A stretch of DNA of 64,000 nucleotides from Elusimicrobia bacterium GWC2_64_44 (lineage in GTDB: Bacteria > Elusimicrobiota > Elusimicrobia > Elusimicrobiales > UBA9959), in the NCBI GenBank assembly GCA_001799845.1, contig MGUG01000007.1, positions 59,943 to 123,942 of the forward strand, written 5' to 3'. Shown here piece after piece: positions 28,501 through 37,439 of the stretch. The position numbers were made by a program, and so were the translations under genes. Below the pieces are notes generated by a model. The model had not been told where the DNA came from, did no database searches, and saw only the letters and a program-made list of their open reading frames with translations. The stretch's first letter is position 1, and every line of letters starts with the position of its first letter.

Positions 28501-31308
28501 ATAGTGATAGTCCGCGTGGAGGACCAGGAGAATATAGGCCTGGTGGCGCGCATGGCGCAGGCCCACGCCTACTGGCGCATGAAGGGCCTGGCCGTGGACC
28601 TGGTCATCTGGAACGAGAACCATTCCGTCTACCGCGACGCCCTCAGCGAGAAGATCAGCGACATCATCACCGCCAGCGCCAAGCTGCCGGCCGGGCAGCA
28701 GGGGCAGATCTTCTCGCGGCGCGCCGACCAGATGTCCGAGGAGGACAAGGTCCTGATGCTTACCGTGGCGCGCATCGTGCTCTCCGACAGGGGCGGCACC
28801 CTGGGCGAGCACCTGGACCGCGTGGCCAAATCGGCCGCGCCGCGGCTGCTGGCCGCCGCCGCCCGCAAGCCGGCCCCGGAGCCGCATGAAGGCCCCGCGC
28901 TGCGCGCGGACCTGGTCCACTTCAACGGCCTCGGCGGCTTCACCCGCGACGGGCGCGAATACGTGATCTCCACCGGCCACGCGCAGGTGACGCCGGCGCC
29001 GTGGGTGAACGTGCTGGCCAACAAGCATTTCGGCACCATCGTTTCAGAGAGCGGCAGCGCCTATACCTGGAGCGAGAACGCCCAGCTCTTCCGGCTCACC
29101 CCCTGGAAGAACGACCCGGTGACGGACGCCTGCGGCGAGGCCCTGTACCTGCGCGACGAGGAGAGCGGCCGCTTCTGGTCGCCGTCGCCCCTGCCGGCCC
29201 GCGGGAGCACCGGCTACCTGTCCCGCCACGGTTTCGGCTACAGCATCTTCGAGCACGCCGAGGACGGCGTCTCGTCGGCGCTCACCGTGTTCGTGGCCCT
29301 GGACTCCCCGGTAAAGTTCGCCGCGCTTAAAATAAAGAATTCCTCGGGCCGCAAAAGGAAGCTGTCGGCCTCCGCCTACCACGAGCTGGTGATGGGCGCG
29401 CGCCGCGAGGGGGCCCACATGCATATCCTCACCGAGGTGGACCCCAAGAGCGGCGCCCTGACGGCCTATAACCACTACAACAAGGAATTCCCGGACCGGG
29501 TGGTGTTCCTCGACGTCAGCGAGACCGCGCGCTTCGTGAGCGGCGACCGGCGCGAATTCATAGGCCGCAACGGCAACCTGGCCGCCCCGGCCGCCATGCG
29601 CAGCGAGTCGCTCTCCGGCCGTACCGGCGCCGGCCTGGACCCGTGCGCGGCCATGCAGGTGAAGTTCGAGCTCGAGGACGGCGACGAGAAGGAACTGGTG
29701 TTCACCTTCGGCGCGGCCAAAAGCGTGGAAGAGGCCCGCGCGGTGCTGCAGCGCTTCGGCGGAGTGGAGGCGGCGCGCGCCGAGCTGGACGCCGTCTGGG
29801 AGCACTGGAAGCGCGCGCTCGGCGTGGTCTACGTGGAAACGCCGGACAGCTCCGTGAATTTCCTGGTCAACGGCTGGCTGCAGTACCAGGTGCTCAGCTG
29901 CCGGCTGTGGGGCCGCAGCGGCTACTACCAGTCCGGCGGCGCCTACGGCTTCCGCGACCAGCTGCAGGACGTGATGGCCCTCACGCATTCGCACCCGGCC
30001 ATGGTCCGGGAGCAGCTGCTGGCTTTCGCCGCCCGCCAGTTCACGGAGGGGGACGCGCAGCACTGGTGGCATCCGCCCTCCGGCCGCGGCGTGCGCAGCC
30101 ACTGTTCCGACGATTACCTGTGGCTGCCGCTGGTCGCCTGCCTTTACGTCGAGGAGATTGGCGACACCGGCGTGCTCGAAGAGCAGGTGAGCTACCTGGA
30201 TGGCCCGCCCGTAAAGCCGGAAGAAGAATCTTATTACGACCTGCCCCGCGCCGCCGGGAGTACGGGCACCCTTTACGAGCATTGCGTCCGCGCCGTGAAA
30301 CGCGCGCTGAAGTTCGGCGCGCACGGCCTGCCCCTCATAGGCAGCGGGGACTGGAACGACGGCATGAACCTGGTGGGCCGCGAGGGGAAAGGGGAAAGCG
30401 TGTGGCTGGCCTTCTTCCTGTACCGCGTCCTGCGGGCCATGGCCCCCCTGGCCGAAAGCCGCGGCGACAAGGACTTCGCCGCCCTGTGCCTGGCGGAGGC
30501 GGATAAACTCGCGCTCAACGTCGAGGCCTCCGCCTGGGACGGCCAATGGTACCGGCGGGCCTATTTCGACAACGGCGACCCGCTGGGCTCCGCCTCCAAT
30601 ACCGAATGCCGCATAGATTCGCTGCCGCAGTCCTGGGCGGTCATCTCCGGCGCCGCTGACCCCGAGCGGGCGGCCGCGGCCATGGAGCAGGTAGACGGGC
30701 GGCTGGTGGACAGGAACCACTCGCTCATCAGGCTGTTCACGCCGCCCTTCGACAAAGGCGCCTCCGACCCCGGTTATATCAAGGGCTACCTGCCCGGCGT
30801 GCGCGAGAACGGCGGCCAGTACACCCACGCCGCGGCCTGGGCCGTGATCGCCTTCGCCATGCTGAAGGACAGGGCGCGCGCCTGGGAGCTGTTCAACCTT
30901 ATCAACCCCATCCGCCACGGCGACACGCCGGAGAAATGCGCGGTCTACAAGGTGGAGCCCTTCGTGATGCCCGGCGACGTTTACTCCGCGGGGATCAACG
31001 CCGGCCGCGGCGGCTGGACCTGGTACACCGGGTCCGCCTCCTGGACGTACCAGTTGCTGGTGCGGCATTTGCTGGGCATCCGGCTGAAGGTGGACAGGCT
31101 TTTCTTCGAGCCCTGCCTGCCGGCGGAGTGGAAGTCGTTGAAGATGCATTACCGCTACCGGGAAACTTTTTTCCACATAACCATAGAGCGCGCCGGCGAG
31201 GGGGACAGCGTGCTCTCCGTAACGGCCGACGGCGCGCCGCGCGAAGACAAGTGCGTCCCGCTCACGGACGACCGCGGCGAGCACCGCGCCGATGTACGGA
31301 TAGGCTAG
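22534..31308 (+). CDS. ndvB: Cyclic beta-1,2-glucan synthase (NdvB/ChvB type, GT84-GH94)
   Basis: A giant inner-membrane enzyme of 2,924 residues, the normal size for this family. Residues ~1-415 form the N-terminal region, with membrane helices near 420-475. The GT84 glycosyltransferase follows (about 495-800) with [13 protein letters not shown] around residue 635 as the UDP-glucose/metal site, then more helices (about 830-1000). A glycoamylase-like domain lies around 1375-1590 ([20 protein letters not shown]). Two GH94-type beta-sandwich regions come next, then a C-terminal GH94 barrel with [10 protein letters not shown] near 2605. The product in known organisms is a periplasmic osmoregulatory glucan, which fits the nearby kdp osmotic genes. 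It converges with the next gene, and the two stops overlap in CTAG. Confidence 0.95.
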   Translation: MLSRFIRGLPNLTKQLTRLLPAPRIADEQPLRAEIFTINQFKAHAAALAVKHAVTFKKGRERLLGRLGENEKIILRAYELLNRSAGSKRRISPAGDWLLDNYYLIEEQIRLAQKFLPKGYSEELPTLTRGPLAGFPRVYDLAMEIVSHGDGRLDVKGLAGFVSSYQSVKHLKLGELWAVPIMIRLALIENLRRIASRMILSQLDRDKADYHADRILEVLAKDTSGVILEIASMAKLDLPMSDSFVAEFVRQLHGQSPAFNLPVVWLEKKLSETGKTIERLIQSANHKQAADQVSIANTIESLRFIEVTDWHEFVEGLSVVEKELRQDPSGHYAGMAFATRDEYRHVVERLALRGGLEEEAVAASAVQAALEAKAAGDRGDAASHVGYYLMDRGLPQFCRGLGLRLRPGERLQAKKTGLPLFLYTGSIALLTLAATAGTLLLAWEHGLRGWPGLAAFGLPLLFTASQAAVALVNWFCTKSVEPKKLPRMDFSEGIPAGAHTLTVIPTMLTSAAGVESLLEGIEVCYLANIDANVDFALLTDFCDAPLETLPGDAALLELAREGIERLNRKYRSHRENIFYLFHRPRLWNAGERVWMAYERKRGKLSALNALLRGGGRESFSAVTGDPELLQDVKYVITLDTDTRMPRDAARDLAGIMSHPLNRPVYDEAKRRVTAGYGILQPRVDVGYPGDAPSLFVRIFGGEPGIDPYTKTVSDVYQDLFFEGSFIGKGLYDVDAFEKAVNGRFPENLILSHDLLEGCYARSALVTDVQFYEKYPSGYLADMNRRHRWTRGDWQIAGWLLPFVPGPGGERNPLSALARWKIMDNLRRSLAPAATAWLLLAGWLFFQPSWFWPAAVLALSAFPLLLGSCVEAVGKSRDLSLQTHLGGVFGSLALRAVQFLLSLAFLLHEAFYGLHAVAVTCWRIFISRTRLLEWRTSGEAERQSSRTIFDYARGMPAGPLAALALGLPAAAAGGTDPLSAGFLALWLASPAIAWLLSRPPAPRRAALSPQRALFLRALSRKTWAFFETFVTERDNWLPPDNFQEEHLGAVAHRTSPTNIGLSLLSSLAAYDFGYVSMGRLFNRTEKTLKTMGGMEKYRGHFYNWYDTESLKPLKPLYVSSVDSGNMVGHLLVLRAGLLEMAGDRIVSRRIFAGLADTLAVLRENAAQLARSRVSGAAEAGRRIAQQAEQLSTAARGAPAALSETHALLRRLSTESSQLLSDLEGKHFDRIRSWVRAFEKQCYDHLEDMAFIAPWVLLAPEIPGMWDRGDEAQRGRLAHLRRELTRLNAGPTLGEAARLEHKLFRLLDAVIAGVDLADPDARREREWFAALRADLKEAGDRASARMTAIEAMTLACSELSEVEFGFLYNKGAHLLSIGYNVSEHRLDPGCYDLLASESRLASYVAIAQGKLPQKHWFMLGRLLSKYAGDPVLVSWGGSMFEYLMPLLVMPVYENTLLGQTYRAMIACQVEYAAGRGIPWGMSESGYNKLDAAMTYQYRSFGVPDIGFKRGLSEDLVIAPYASLLALMAEPEQACANLERLDAEGFGGEFGFYEAIDYTPSRAAHDGTRAVVRSYMAHHQGMSLLSLAYVLLDRPMQRRFLADPMFKATELLLQERIPKAAPFLYDTEVAGLLQKTEENDALFRVFTTPNTPAPEVHLLSNGSYNLMVTNSGCGYTRWKDLAVTRWREDAVLEDGGTFIYLRDADTGDFWSAAYQPTLKTPVKYEAIFSRSRAEFRRRDYNIDLHTEIAVSPEDNIDLRRVHVRNLSRETRTIELTSYAEVVLNHAAADLAHRGFSNLFVQTEILRPLQAIICNRRPRSAGEAFPFMAHFMAVHGNSVAGASYETDRDKFIGRGNTPASPAAMRAKGPLSDSEGPVLDPAVAIRCVIRLEPGESAVVDYVTGVCASREAARALIEKYRDRNLADRVFDLAWTHGHVTLQQINASESDAQVYGRLANAIIYSNPEWRAHASVLKQNRRGQTDLWGYGISGDLPIVIVRVEDQENIGLVARMAQAHAYWRMKGLAVDLVIWNENHSVYRDALSEKISDIITASAKLPAGQQGQIFSRRADQMSEEDKVLMLTVARIVLSDRGGTLGEHLDRVAKSAAPRLLAAAARKPAPEPHEGPALRADLVHFNGLGGFTRDGREYVISTGHAQVTPAPWVNVLANKHFGTIVSESGSAYTWSENAQLFRLTPWKNDPVTDACGEALYLRDEESGRFWSPSPLPARGSTGYLSRHGFGYSIFEHAEDGVSSALTVFVALDSPVKFAALKIKNSSGRKRKLSASAYHELVMGARREGAHMHILTEVDPKSGALTAYNHYNKEFPDRVVFLDVSETARFVSGDRREFIGRNGNLAAPAAMRSESLSGRTGAGLDPCAAMQVKFELEDGDEKELVFTFGAAKSVEEARAVLQRFGGVEAARAELDAVWEHWKRALGVVYVETPDSSVNFLVNGWLQYQVLSCRLWGRSGYYQSGGAYGFRDQLQDVMALTHSHPAMVREQLLAFAARQFTEGDAQHWWHPPSGRGVRSHCSDDYLWLPLVACLYVEEIGDTGVLEEQVSYLDGPPVKPEEESYYDLPRAAGSTGTLYEHCVRAVKRALKFGAHGLPLIGSGDWNDGMNLVGREGKGESVWLAFFLYRVLRAMAPLAESRGDKDFAALCLAEADKLALNVEASAWDGQWYRRAYFDNGDPLGSASNTECRIDSLPQSWAVISGAADPERAAAAMEQVDGRLVDRNHSLIRLFTPPFDKGASDPGYIKGYLPGVRENGGQYTHAAAWAVIAFAMLKDRARAWELFNLINPIRHGDTPEKCAVYKVEPFVMPGDVYSAGINAGRGGWTWYTGSASWTYQLLVRHLLGIRLKVDRLFFEPCLPAEWKSLKMHYRYRETFFHITIERAGEGDSVLSVTADGAPREDKCVPLTDDRGEHRADVRIG

Positions 31309-32933
31309 CGCGGCAGCTCCAGCCGCCTGTCCACGCCTATCTTCCTAAGGAATTCCTCGTCGTGGGAGACCACCAACAGCGCCCCTCTGTAATTGCCCAG
31401 CGCGCTTTCCAGCCGCTCTATGCCGTCGAGGTCAAGGTTGTTGGTGGGCTCGTCGAGCAGCAGCAGGTGGGGGGGCTCGCCGCCGGACAGGACGCAGGCC
31501 AGCGCGGCCCGCAGCCGCTCTCCGCCGCTGAAGGACCCCGCCTTGCGGAAGACGTCGTCCTCGCGAAACAGGAAGCGCGCGAGCCTTAGCCGCCGGTCCT
31601 CCTCCTTCATCTCCGGGGCAAAGCGCGTGATGTTCTGCAGCAGCGTCAGTTCGTCGCGCAGCAGGTCTATCCGCTGGTCCAGGCAAGCTATACGGCTGGT
31701 CCTTACGGACAGCGCGCCGTACCGCTCTCCGGGCATTGCCGCGCCCGACGCCGCGGCCAGTACCAGTTTAAGGAAAGTGCTTTTCCCCGAACCGTTGGGA
31801 CCGGCCACCGCCACGCGCTCCGGCCCGGCGAGGGAGAGGTCCAGCGCTCGCCCCAGCAAAAGCGCTGGGGCGCCTTCGTAGCGGTAATTCACGCCCGCGG
31901 CCTCTATCAACAGTTTCCCTTTCGGCACCTCGGTAAGCGGCATGTCCACGCTGATTATATTGCGTTCGCGCACCAGGGAGCGGGCGGCCTTTAGCTTCTG
32001 CGCCGCGCCGGCGAGGATATCCTCGTGCGTATTCTTAAGCTTCCCCATGGTCCGCTGCGCCTGCCGTTTCATGCCGCCCAGGATGATCTTGGGGATGCCG
32101 CCTTTAAGACCGCGCCGATGGCCCGCCGCCATGCGGTGCGCCTGCCGCTCCAGGCTTTCCCGCAGCTCGCGCTTCTCGCGCTTTACCTCCTCCCGCGCGG
32201 AAACGATCCTGCGCTCGAGCGAATTCTCCTCGTCGCTCCTGGCCTCGGCGTAGAACTGGTAATTCCCGCCGTAGGCGGCCAGGCCGCGGTTGGAGAGCTC
32301 CAGTATCCTGTGCGCCAGGCCCAGCAGCTCCCGGTCGTGGCTGACGACGACGGCGCACTTTTTCCAGGATTGCAGGAACTCCAGCAGGCTGCGCCTGCCG
32401 TCCGCGTCCAGGTTATTGGTGGGCTCGTCGAGCAGCAGTATATCCGGCTTGGCCAACAGCAGCCCGGCGAGGCGTACCTTTACCACCTCGCCGCCGCTAA
32501 GGGTAGCGAACTCCCGGTCAAGCCCGATATGCCCGGCGCCCAGGCGGGATAAAACGGCGGCTGCCGCCTCCCGCAGATCCCAGTGCCCGTCCGCCAGCGC
32601 GAAGAGCTCTGGCGAGGTTTCGCCTTCCGCTATGCGCTTTAAAGCGGCCAGCCTGTCCGCCACACCGAGGGCCTCGGCCACGGTGCACTCGCCGCAGGCG
32701 AAAGCGTTCTGCGGCAGCAAGGCGGCAATGCCGCTTACGGCCACCGAGCCGCGGGAAGGCGCCAGCGCGCCGGCGATAAGCCTGAGCAGCGTGCTCTTGC
32801 CGGTGCCGTTAGCCCCGACAATACCGGTAAGGCCCCGCTCAAGTGAGAAGTCGAGCCAGCCGAAGAGCGGCGCCCCGTCGGGGAAAGAATAAGCTAGGCC
32901 GCTGCCGGCGGCAAAGATCTTGGGTGACGTCAT
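31305..32933 (-). CDS. ABC-F family ATPase (ribosome-associated type)
   Basis: 542 residues, two tandem ATPase domains and no membrane segments. Domain 1 has [26 protein letters not shown] and [11 protein letters not shown]. Domain 2 has [26 protein letters not shown] and [12 protein letters not shown] Lys/Arg-rich linker (about residues 230-330) joins them. The short first signature and the [17 protein letters not shown] linker resemble ABC-F proteins of the translation-factor/antibiotic-protection branch rather than Uup. Resistance cannot be concluded from sequence alone. An AGGAGG site 5 nt before the ATG lies inside a hairpin. Confidence 0.88.
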   Translation of the reverse strand: MTSPKIFAAGSGLAYSFPDGAPLFGWLDFSLERGLTGIVGANGTGKSTLLRLIAGALAPSRGSVAVSGIAALLPQNAFACGECTVAEALGVADRLAALKRIAEGETSPELFALADGHWDLREAAAAVLSRLGAGHIGLDREFATLSGGEVVKVRLAGLLLAKPDILLLDEPTNNLDADGRRSLLEFLQSWKKCAVVVSHDRELLGLAHRILELSNRGLAAYGGNYQFYAEARSDEENSLERRIVSAREEVKREKRELRESLERQAHRMAAGHRRGLKGGIPKIILGGMKRQAQRTMGKLKNTHEDILAGAAQKLKAARSLVRERNIISVDMPLTEVPKGKLLIEAAGVNYRYEGAPALLLGRALDLSLAGPERVAVAGPNGSGKSTFLKLVLAAASGAAMPGERYGALSVRTSRIACLDQRIDLLRDELTLLQNITRFAPEMKEEDRRLRLARFLFREDDVFRKAGSFSGGERLRAALACVLSGGEPPHLLLLDEPTNNLDLDGIERLESALGNYRGALLVVSHDEEFLRKIGVDRRLELPR

Positions 32934-32937
32934 AAAA

Positions 32938-33029
32938 CCTCCTATGGAGGAGACAGCTTTAGAAACGCGCTACAGGGTAGCGGGGGGAATGTCTGGGGTG
33001 AGGCCGAAACCTAGTTCTTGTCCATAGGA
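32938..33029 (-). promoter_or_regulatory. Leader of the ABC-F gene with two competing pairings
   Basis: Reading the minus strand, CCTCC-ATA-GGAGG (32950 to 32938) is a hairpin that buries the Shine-Dalgarno sequence. The overlapping nonamer TCCATAGGA (32948-32940) is a perfect complement of TCCTATGGA about 80 nt upstream (33029-33021). Only one pairing can form at a time. The upstream nonamer also contains the ATG of a four-codon reading frame (Met-Asp-Lys-Asn-stop). This layout resembles translational attenuators of resistance genes. Confidence 0.4.
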
Positions 33030-33072
33030 TGCACGCTTGGGAAGCGTACCTTGGTATTTTATAAAATCTCCG

Positions 33073-33175
33073 GCCCGCAGGGGGAAATTTGCATATTAAA
33101 TAGCACCGCCCGCAGTATCACAACTCCCGCACGATATCATAAGGTATCCCCAGCAGCCCGCCGTGACGGGGGGCC
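33073..33175 (+). repeat. Conserved intergenic element, copy B
   Basis: Second copy of the element at 10693-10800. It begins GGCCCGCAGGGGG, contains TAGCACC, and ends in GGTATCCCCAGCAGCCCGCC with a CCCG/CGGG hairpin. The number of bases between the conserved blocks is identical to copy A. The gene at 33204 starts 28 nt further on, on the same strand. Confidence 0.65.
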
Positions 33176-33203
33176 CGACCGCGCTTTCCGGGAGACGACC
33201 GAC

Positions 33204-33974
33204 ATGCAAGAAACCGAAGACTTCCAGCCGGAACGGCACAGATTCTTCGTAACCTGGCTGCCGCTTCAGGGCGCCTTCGCCCGGGAGCTGGAGTACAAGG
33301 GCCCGCCGGGCTCGCTGCCATTCTTCATAACGCCCGCGCTGGACCCGTCCCCGCCCGGCGGCTCCGGCGCCTACAACCTGTGGCAGCTGCAGCAGGGCCT
33401 GGTCTTCTGCTGGAACAAGGAGCCGCACGGCGCCGTCAACATCCCCAAAGCCTCGCGCCGCAGGATCCTGCGGCGCCTCGGCGAGGTAGACGGCCACGGC
33501 CTGGCGCTGGCGGTAGTGGAAGTGAACGTGCACGTGTTCGACAGGATCGGCTTCGACGAGGGGCTGGACTGCGCCGTCAACGGCCTGGACATCTGCAAGG
33601 GCGCCCCGGACTACGCCCGGCTGTTCCTGGACACCGTGGTCTCCTACGCCCCGCTGCTGGACGGGGCGGCCGCCGCGCGCGCCCTGCGCGAGCTCCCGGC
33701 CGCGGCGGCGGCGCTTACCCGCGAGAACTCCGGGCAGGACGGCTACGAGCTGGCGCTCGCGGCGCAGGCGGCCGCGCTGGCCGTGCTGGATGATAAAAAA
33801 GCCCTGTCCGCCTTCTACGTCGAGAACCTGGAAAACTACAAATTCGCCGACGCCGACCTCGGCGACTTCGCCGCCGACGTCAGCGTGCAGCCGGGCGCCC
33901 CGCTTAAGGAAACCTTCGCGCGCCTGGCGGGGCTGATGCACCCGGCCGCGCAGCCCGCCGAGCAGAGCAAGTAG
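33204..33974 (+). CDS. Hypothetical protein
   Basis: 256 residues from the ATG at 33204, preceded by GGGAGA. No signal peptide or membrane helix is evident. The first half is rich in aromatic residues and strands (RHRFFVTWLPLQGAF, AYNLWQLQQGLVFCWN, VVEVNVHVFD). The second half is Ala/Leu-rich helix ending in a short polar tail. No family or active-site motif was recognised. It lies 29 nt before the transketolase gene on the same strand and could share its transcript. Codon usage matches that of neighbouring genes, which supports real coding. Confidence 0.7.
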   Translation: MQETEDFQPERHRFFVTWLPLQGAFARELEYKGPPGSLPFFITPALDPSPPGGSGAYNLWQLQQGLVFCWNKEPHGAVNIPKASRRRILRRLGEVDGHGLALAVVEVNVHVFDRIGFDEGLDCAVNGLDICKGAPDYARLFLDTVVSYAPLLDGAAAARALRELPAAAAALTRENSGQDGYELALAAQAAALAVLDDKKALSAFYVENLENYKFADADLGDFAADVSVQPGAPLKETFARLAGLMHPAAQPAEQSK

Positions 33975-34003
33975 GGCCGAGAGAAAGTAACGGGGGAGGA
34001 AGT

Positions 34004-35851
34004 ATGAAACACGACCAGCTTGCGGGGCTAGCGGCGCTGCTCAGGTATTATTCGCTCAAGTGCACCACCAGGGCCGGCTCCGGCCATCCCACGTCCTCGC
34101 TGTCGGCCGCCGAGCTGATGGCCGGGCTGCTCTTCGGCGGCACGTTCCGCTACGACACGGCCAGCCCGAACCACCCCAACAACGACCGCCTCATCTTCTC
34201 CAAGGGACACGCCTCCCCGCTGTTCTATTCCCTGTGGCTGGCCGCGGGCCAGGTGACGGAGGCCGAGCTGATGTCCTACCGCGCCTTCGGCAGCACGCTC
34301 GAGGGCCACCCCACGCCGCGCTTCCGCTATGCCGAAGCGGCCACCGGCTCGCTGGGGCAGGGCCTCTCCATAGGGCTGGGCATGGCGCTCAACGCCAAGT
34401 ACATAGACAAGCTGCCCTGCCGCACGTACGTGCTGCTGGGCGACGGAGAAATGGCCGAGGGCTCGCAGTGGGAGGCCCTCCAGCTGGCGGCGCATTACAA
34501 GCTGGACAATCTGGTGGGAATCCTCGACGTGAACCGCCTGGGGCAGAGCGGCGAGACCATGTACGGCCGGGACGCGCAGGCCTACCATCTGCGGATCGGC
34601 GCCTTCGGCTGGGAAACGATTTTAGTGGACGGGCACGACCTCGAGGAGGTTACTAACGCGTACCGCGCGGCCGCCGGCGCCGGGCGCCCCGTGATGATAA
34701 TCGCCAATACCGTAAAGGGCAAAGGGGTTTCTTTCCTGGAGGACCAGGCCGGCTGGCACGGCAAAGCGCTGAGCGAGGATGAGTTTGAGAAAGCTCTGGG
34801 GGAGCTGGGCCCGGTGGACACCTCACTGCGCGGGACCATTGCGCCGCCGGAGAACCTGCAGCCGCCCGCGCCGCGCGCCGGGGCGGCGGCACCGGCAGAC
34901 TATAAGCTAGGAGACCTCGTGGCCACGCGCGAGGCCTACGGTAGTGCGCTCAAGCGCCTCGCACCCGCCTTCCCGGACCTGGTCAGCCTGGACGGCGAGG
35001 TGAGCAATTCCACGCGCTCGGATATTTTCAGGGATGCGTACCCGGACCGCTATTTCGAAATGTTCGTCGCCGAGCAGAACATGGCGGGCGCGGCGCTGGG
35101 GCTGGCGCTGCGTGGCCGCATCCCCTTCGTCTCCACCTTCGCCGCTTTCCTGAGCCGCGCTTACGACCAGGCGCGCATGAGCCAGTATTCGCGGGCCAAT
35201 ATCAAGTTCGTCGGCTCTCACGCCGGGGTTTCCATCGGCGCCGACGGCCCGTCGCAGATGGGGCTGGAGGACCTGGCCATGTTCCGCGCGCAGCCGGAAA
35301 GCGTGGTGCTCTACCCCTGCGACGCCGTATCCGGGGAGAAGCTCACCGAGGCGGCGGCGCGGCATAAGGGGCTGGTGTACCTGCGCACCACGCGCGAAAA
35401 GACCCCTGTCATCTACCCTAACGGCGAGGAATTCGCCGTAGGCGGCTGCAAGGTGCTGCGCCGCAGCAACGCCGACGAGGCCACGGTGGTGGCGGCGGGG
35501 ATAACCGTGCACGAGGCGCTGGCGGCGTACGAGGAGCTCAAGCTGGAGGGCGTCCGAATACGGGTGATAGACCTTTACAGCGTTAAGCCCCTGGACGCCG
35601 CCGCCCTGCGGACCGCGGCCCGGGAAACGGGCCTGGTGATACCGGTGGAGGACCATTACGCCGCCGGCGGGCTGGGCGAGGCGGTGGCGGCCGCGCTGGC
35701 CCCGCAAGGCGCCAGGGTGCAGATCCTGGCCGTGGAAAAAATCCCCATGAGCGGCAAGACCGCGGAGCTGCTGGACTACGCGGGCATCTCGCGCAAAGCC
35801 ATCGCCGCCAGGGTGAGAGAAGCGCGCATGCCAGCCGCCTCCGGCGCCTAA
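34004..35851 (+). CDS. tkt: Transketolase
   Basis: A thiamine-diphosphate enzyme of the non-oxidative pentose phosphate pathway, 615 residues, the length of the shorter transketolase type that includes animal enzymes. The N-terminal half has TRAGSGHPTSSLSAAEL, FSKGHASPLFYSLW, and the ThDP motif LLGDGEMAEGSQWEALQLAAHYKLDN. The pyrimidine-binding half has the catalytic Glu in FEMFVAEQNMAGAALGLAL. A C-terminal domain ends in LLDYAGISRKAIAARVREA. The start is preceded by GGGGGAGGAAGT, a strong ribosome-binding site. Confidence 0.95.
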   Translation: MKHDQLAGLAALLRYYSLKCTTRAGSGHPTSSLSAAELMAGLLFGGTFRYDTASPNHPNNDRLIFSKGHASPLFYSLWLAAGQVTEAELMSYRAFGSTLEGHPTPRFRYAEAATGSLGQGLSIGLGMALNAKYIDKLPCRTYVLLGDGEMAEGSQWEALQLAAHYKLDNLVGILDVNRLGQSGETMYGRDAQAYHLRIGAFGWETILVDGHDLEEVTNAYRAAAGAGRPVMIIANTVKGKGVSFLEDQAGWHGKALSEDEFEKALGELGPVDTSLRGTIAPPENLQPPAPRAGAAAPADYKLGDLVATREAYGSALKRLAPAFPDLVSLDGEVSNSTRSDIFRDAYPDRYFEMFVAEQNMAGAALGLALRGRIPFVSTFAAFLSRAYDQARMSQYSRANIKFVGSHAGVSIGADGPSQMGLEDLAMFRAQPESVVLYPCDAVSGEKLTEAAARHKGLVYLRTTREKTPVIYPNGEEFAVGGCKVLRRSNADEATVVAAGITVHEALAAYEELKLEGVRIRVIDLYSVKPLDAAALRTAARETGLVIPVEDHYAAGGLGEAVAAALAPQGARVQILAVEKIPMSGKTAELLDYAGISRKAIAARVREARMPAASGA

Positions 35852-36155
35852 GCACCCGTTGCCCTTAAAAAAAGAAGGTAAAATCGCCTATTCGGTTTCG
35901 GCGGCCCGACTGCGTTTTTATTTTTAAATTATGGCCACCGGGGGAAAGAATTTCAACGGGGGCACCTTGGCTTATTAAAAACCCGCCAGGCTCGCTGTTC
36001 GCTCGCCCTGTCGGGCTTTTCTGTTAATGTTATGTAGCCCCCGTGGGGAAGCAGAGACAACCAATACTTCCGTTTAGAGCATAACTGCAAGCCCCTCCCA
36101 TATAACGCCAGAACAGGCCGCAAGACCGGATACAACCCGACGACAACTACAAATC
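35852..36155. other. Non-coding gap between tkt and the DUF4143 ATPase
   Basis: No credible gene was found in about 300 nt of lower-GC sequence. The only clear structure is an imperfect hairpin at 35982-36016 (CCCG, CCAGG ... CCTG, CGGG), flanked by TTTTC on the plus side and TTTTTAAT on the minus side, so it could terminate transcription both ways. A T-rich stretch (GTTTTTATTTTTAAA near 35914) may be the tkt terminator tail, though its stem is weak. Confidence 0.5.
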
Positions 36156-36206
36156 AGTAGGTTAGCCTACTATTTTGTTGACACCCCAAATATCACCTGC
36201 TATAAT
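36156..36206 (+). promoter_or_regulatory. Consensus promoter with upstream inverted repeat
   Basis: TTGACA (36178-36183), an exact 17-nt spacer, and TATAAT (36201-36206) preceded by TGC form a textbook sigma70 promoter. AGTAGG-TTAG-CCTACT (36156-36171) is a perfect inverted repeat directly upstream of the -35 and a possible operator. The ATG is 6 nt after the -10, so the mRNA would start at or beside the start codon. Confidence 0.8.
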
Positions 36207-36212
36207 TTATCC

Positions 36213-37439
36213 ATGAAGACCTTCCTTAGGCAACAGACGAAAACACTTATCGAACGCCTGAAAAAGCCCGGCACTCTCCTCCAAATCATAGTCGGCCCTA
36301 GACAGGTCGGAAAAACCACAGCGATACGCCAGACACTGGCCGCTTTGGAGAAAAAAGGATTTACACCATTTTTCGCCAGTGCGGACGCACTCGCGGCGCC
36401 GCCATCGGAATGGATATCCGCTCAATGGGACAAAGCATCAGCCCTTGCCCGCGCCGGCAAGCCCGTAGTCCTGGCCTTCGACGAGCTTCAAAAAATCCCC
36501 GGCTGGAGCGAGATCGTAAAAGCACATATCGACAGGAGCGCCCAGCTTCCGCCAAAGCAGCGCCCGAGGGTGATATTATCTGGCTCTTCCGCGCTGCTAA
36601 TAGAGCGCGGTCTTACCGAAAGTCTTGCCGGACGTTTTGAATTGATCAGGTTCCCGCATTGGAGCCTTCTGGAAATGCATGACGCATTCGCCATGGGCAT
36701 AAATGAATACCTTGCAGCCGGGGGCTATCCCAAGATCAGGGAATTCCGCGGTGAGCCTGTGCGCTTCCAGGAATACGTCAGGGATTCCATAATAGAACCT
36801 GTCCTCAGCAAGGACATACTCCTGCTGCACCCCGTCAACAAGCCGGCGCTTTTAAGGCGGCTTTTTGAATTTTCCTGCTATCATACGGCGGAAGTTGTTT
36901 CGTTGCAGAAGATGCTGGGGCAACTCACGGATAGGGGGAACGTGACCACTATCGCGGATTACCTGCATCTTTTGAGCAAGGCTTTCCTTATCGCCCCGAT
37001 CCAGAAATACAGCCGCGAAATTCTGCGCATACGCGCATCCAGCCCAAAACTTATAGTAATGGCCCAGGCACTGGTCTCGTCCGTACGGAATGCGCAAGCA
37101 AAGACGATCACGGGAACCCCAGAACTGTTCGGGCGGCTGGCCGAGAACGCGGTAGGCGCAGCCTTAATCAGAATGGCCGAAAATAACGGGGGTGAGGTGT
37201 TTTACTGGAGGGAGCGCGACCTGGAAGTGGACTATATTCTGAAATTTGGAGAAAAAGTGCTCGCCATAGAGGTTAAGTCCGGACGCACCAAGGAAACGCA
37301 CAGCGGATTATCAATCTTCCTGACCAGGAATAAACAAGCAGCCGGGCTTGTTATCACCAACGCCAAGCTAAAGGGTCAGAAATCCTTGAGCCTGCAAGAT
37401 TTCCTTCTAGCTCCGGAGCAGATACTGGAGAAGAGATAA
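36213..37439 (+). CDS. AAA-type ATPase with DUF4143 C-terminal domain
   Basis: 408 residues. Walker A is IVGPRQVGKTTAIRQ near residue 27, Walker B-like is VVLAFDELQKIPGW, and sensor-like is ILSGSSALLI. The C-terminal DUF4143 part ends with VFYWRERDLEVDYILKFGEKVLAIEVKSG, which has the D-X(n)-EVK pattern of a PD-(D/E)XK nuclease fold. Such ATPases are common, mobile and mostly uncharacterised; some act with toxin or defence loci. GC is lower than its neighbours and it has its own consensus promoter, so recent transfer is plausible. Its stop abuts the miaB start. Confidence 0.88.
   Translation: MKTFLRQQTKTLIERLKKPGTLLQIIVGPRQVGKTTAIRQTLAALEKKGFTPFFASADALAAPPSEWISAQWDKASALARAGKPVVLAFDELQKIPGWSEIVKAHIDRSAQLPPKQRPRVILSGSSALLIERGLTESLAGRFELIRFPHWSLLEMHDAFAMGINEYLAAGGYPKIREFRGEPVRFQEYVRDSIIEPVLSKDILLLHPVNKPALLRRLFEFSCYHTAEVVSLQKMLGQLTDRGNVTTIADYLHLLSKAFLIAPIQKYSREILRIRASSPKLIVMAQALVSSVRNAQAKTITGTPELFGRLAENAVGAALIRMAENNGGEVFYWRERDLEVDYILKFGEKVLAIEVKSGRTKETHSGLSIFLTRNKQAAGLVITNAKLKGQKSLSLQDFLLAPEQILEKR

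Noticed and set aside
22879..31284. Very long reading frames on the minus strand opposite the glucan synthase gene
   Set aside because: They mirror the codon structure of a clear 2,924-residue gene. High GC suppresses stops in the opposite frame, and their products are low-complexity His/Gly/Ala/Arg sequences without motifs.
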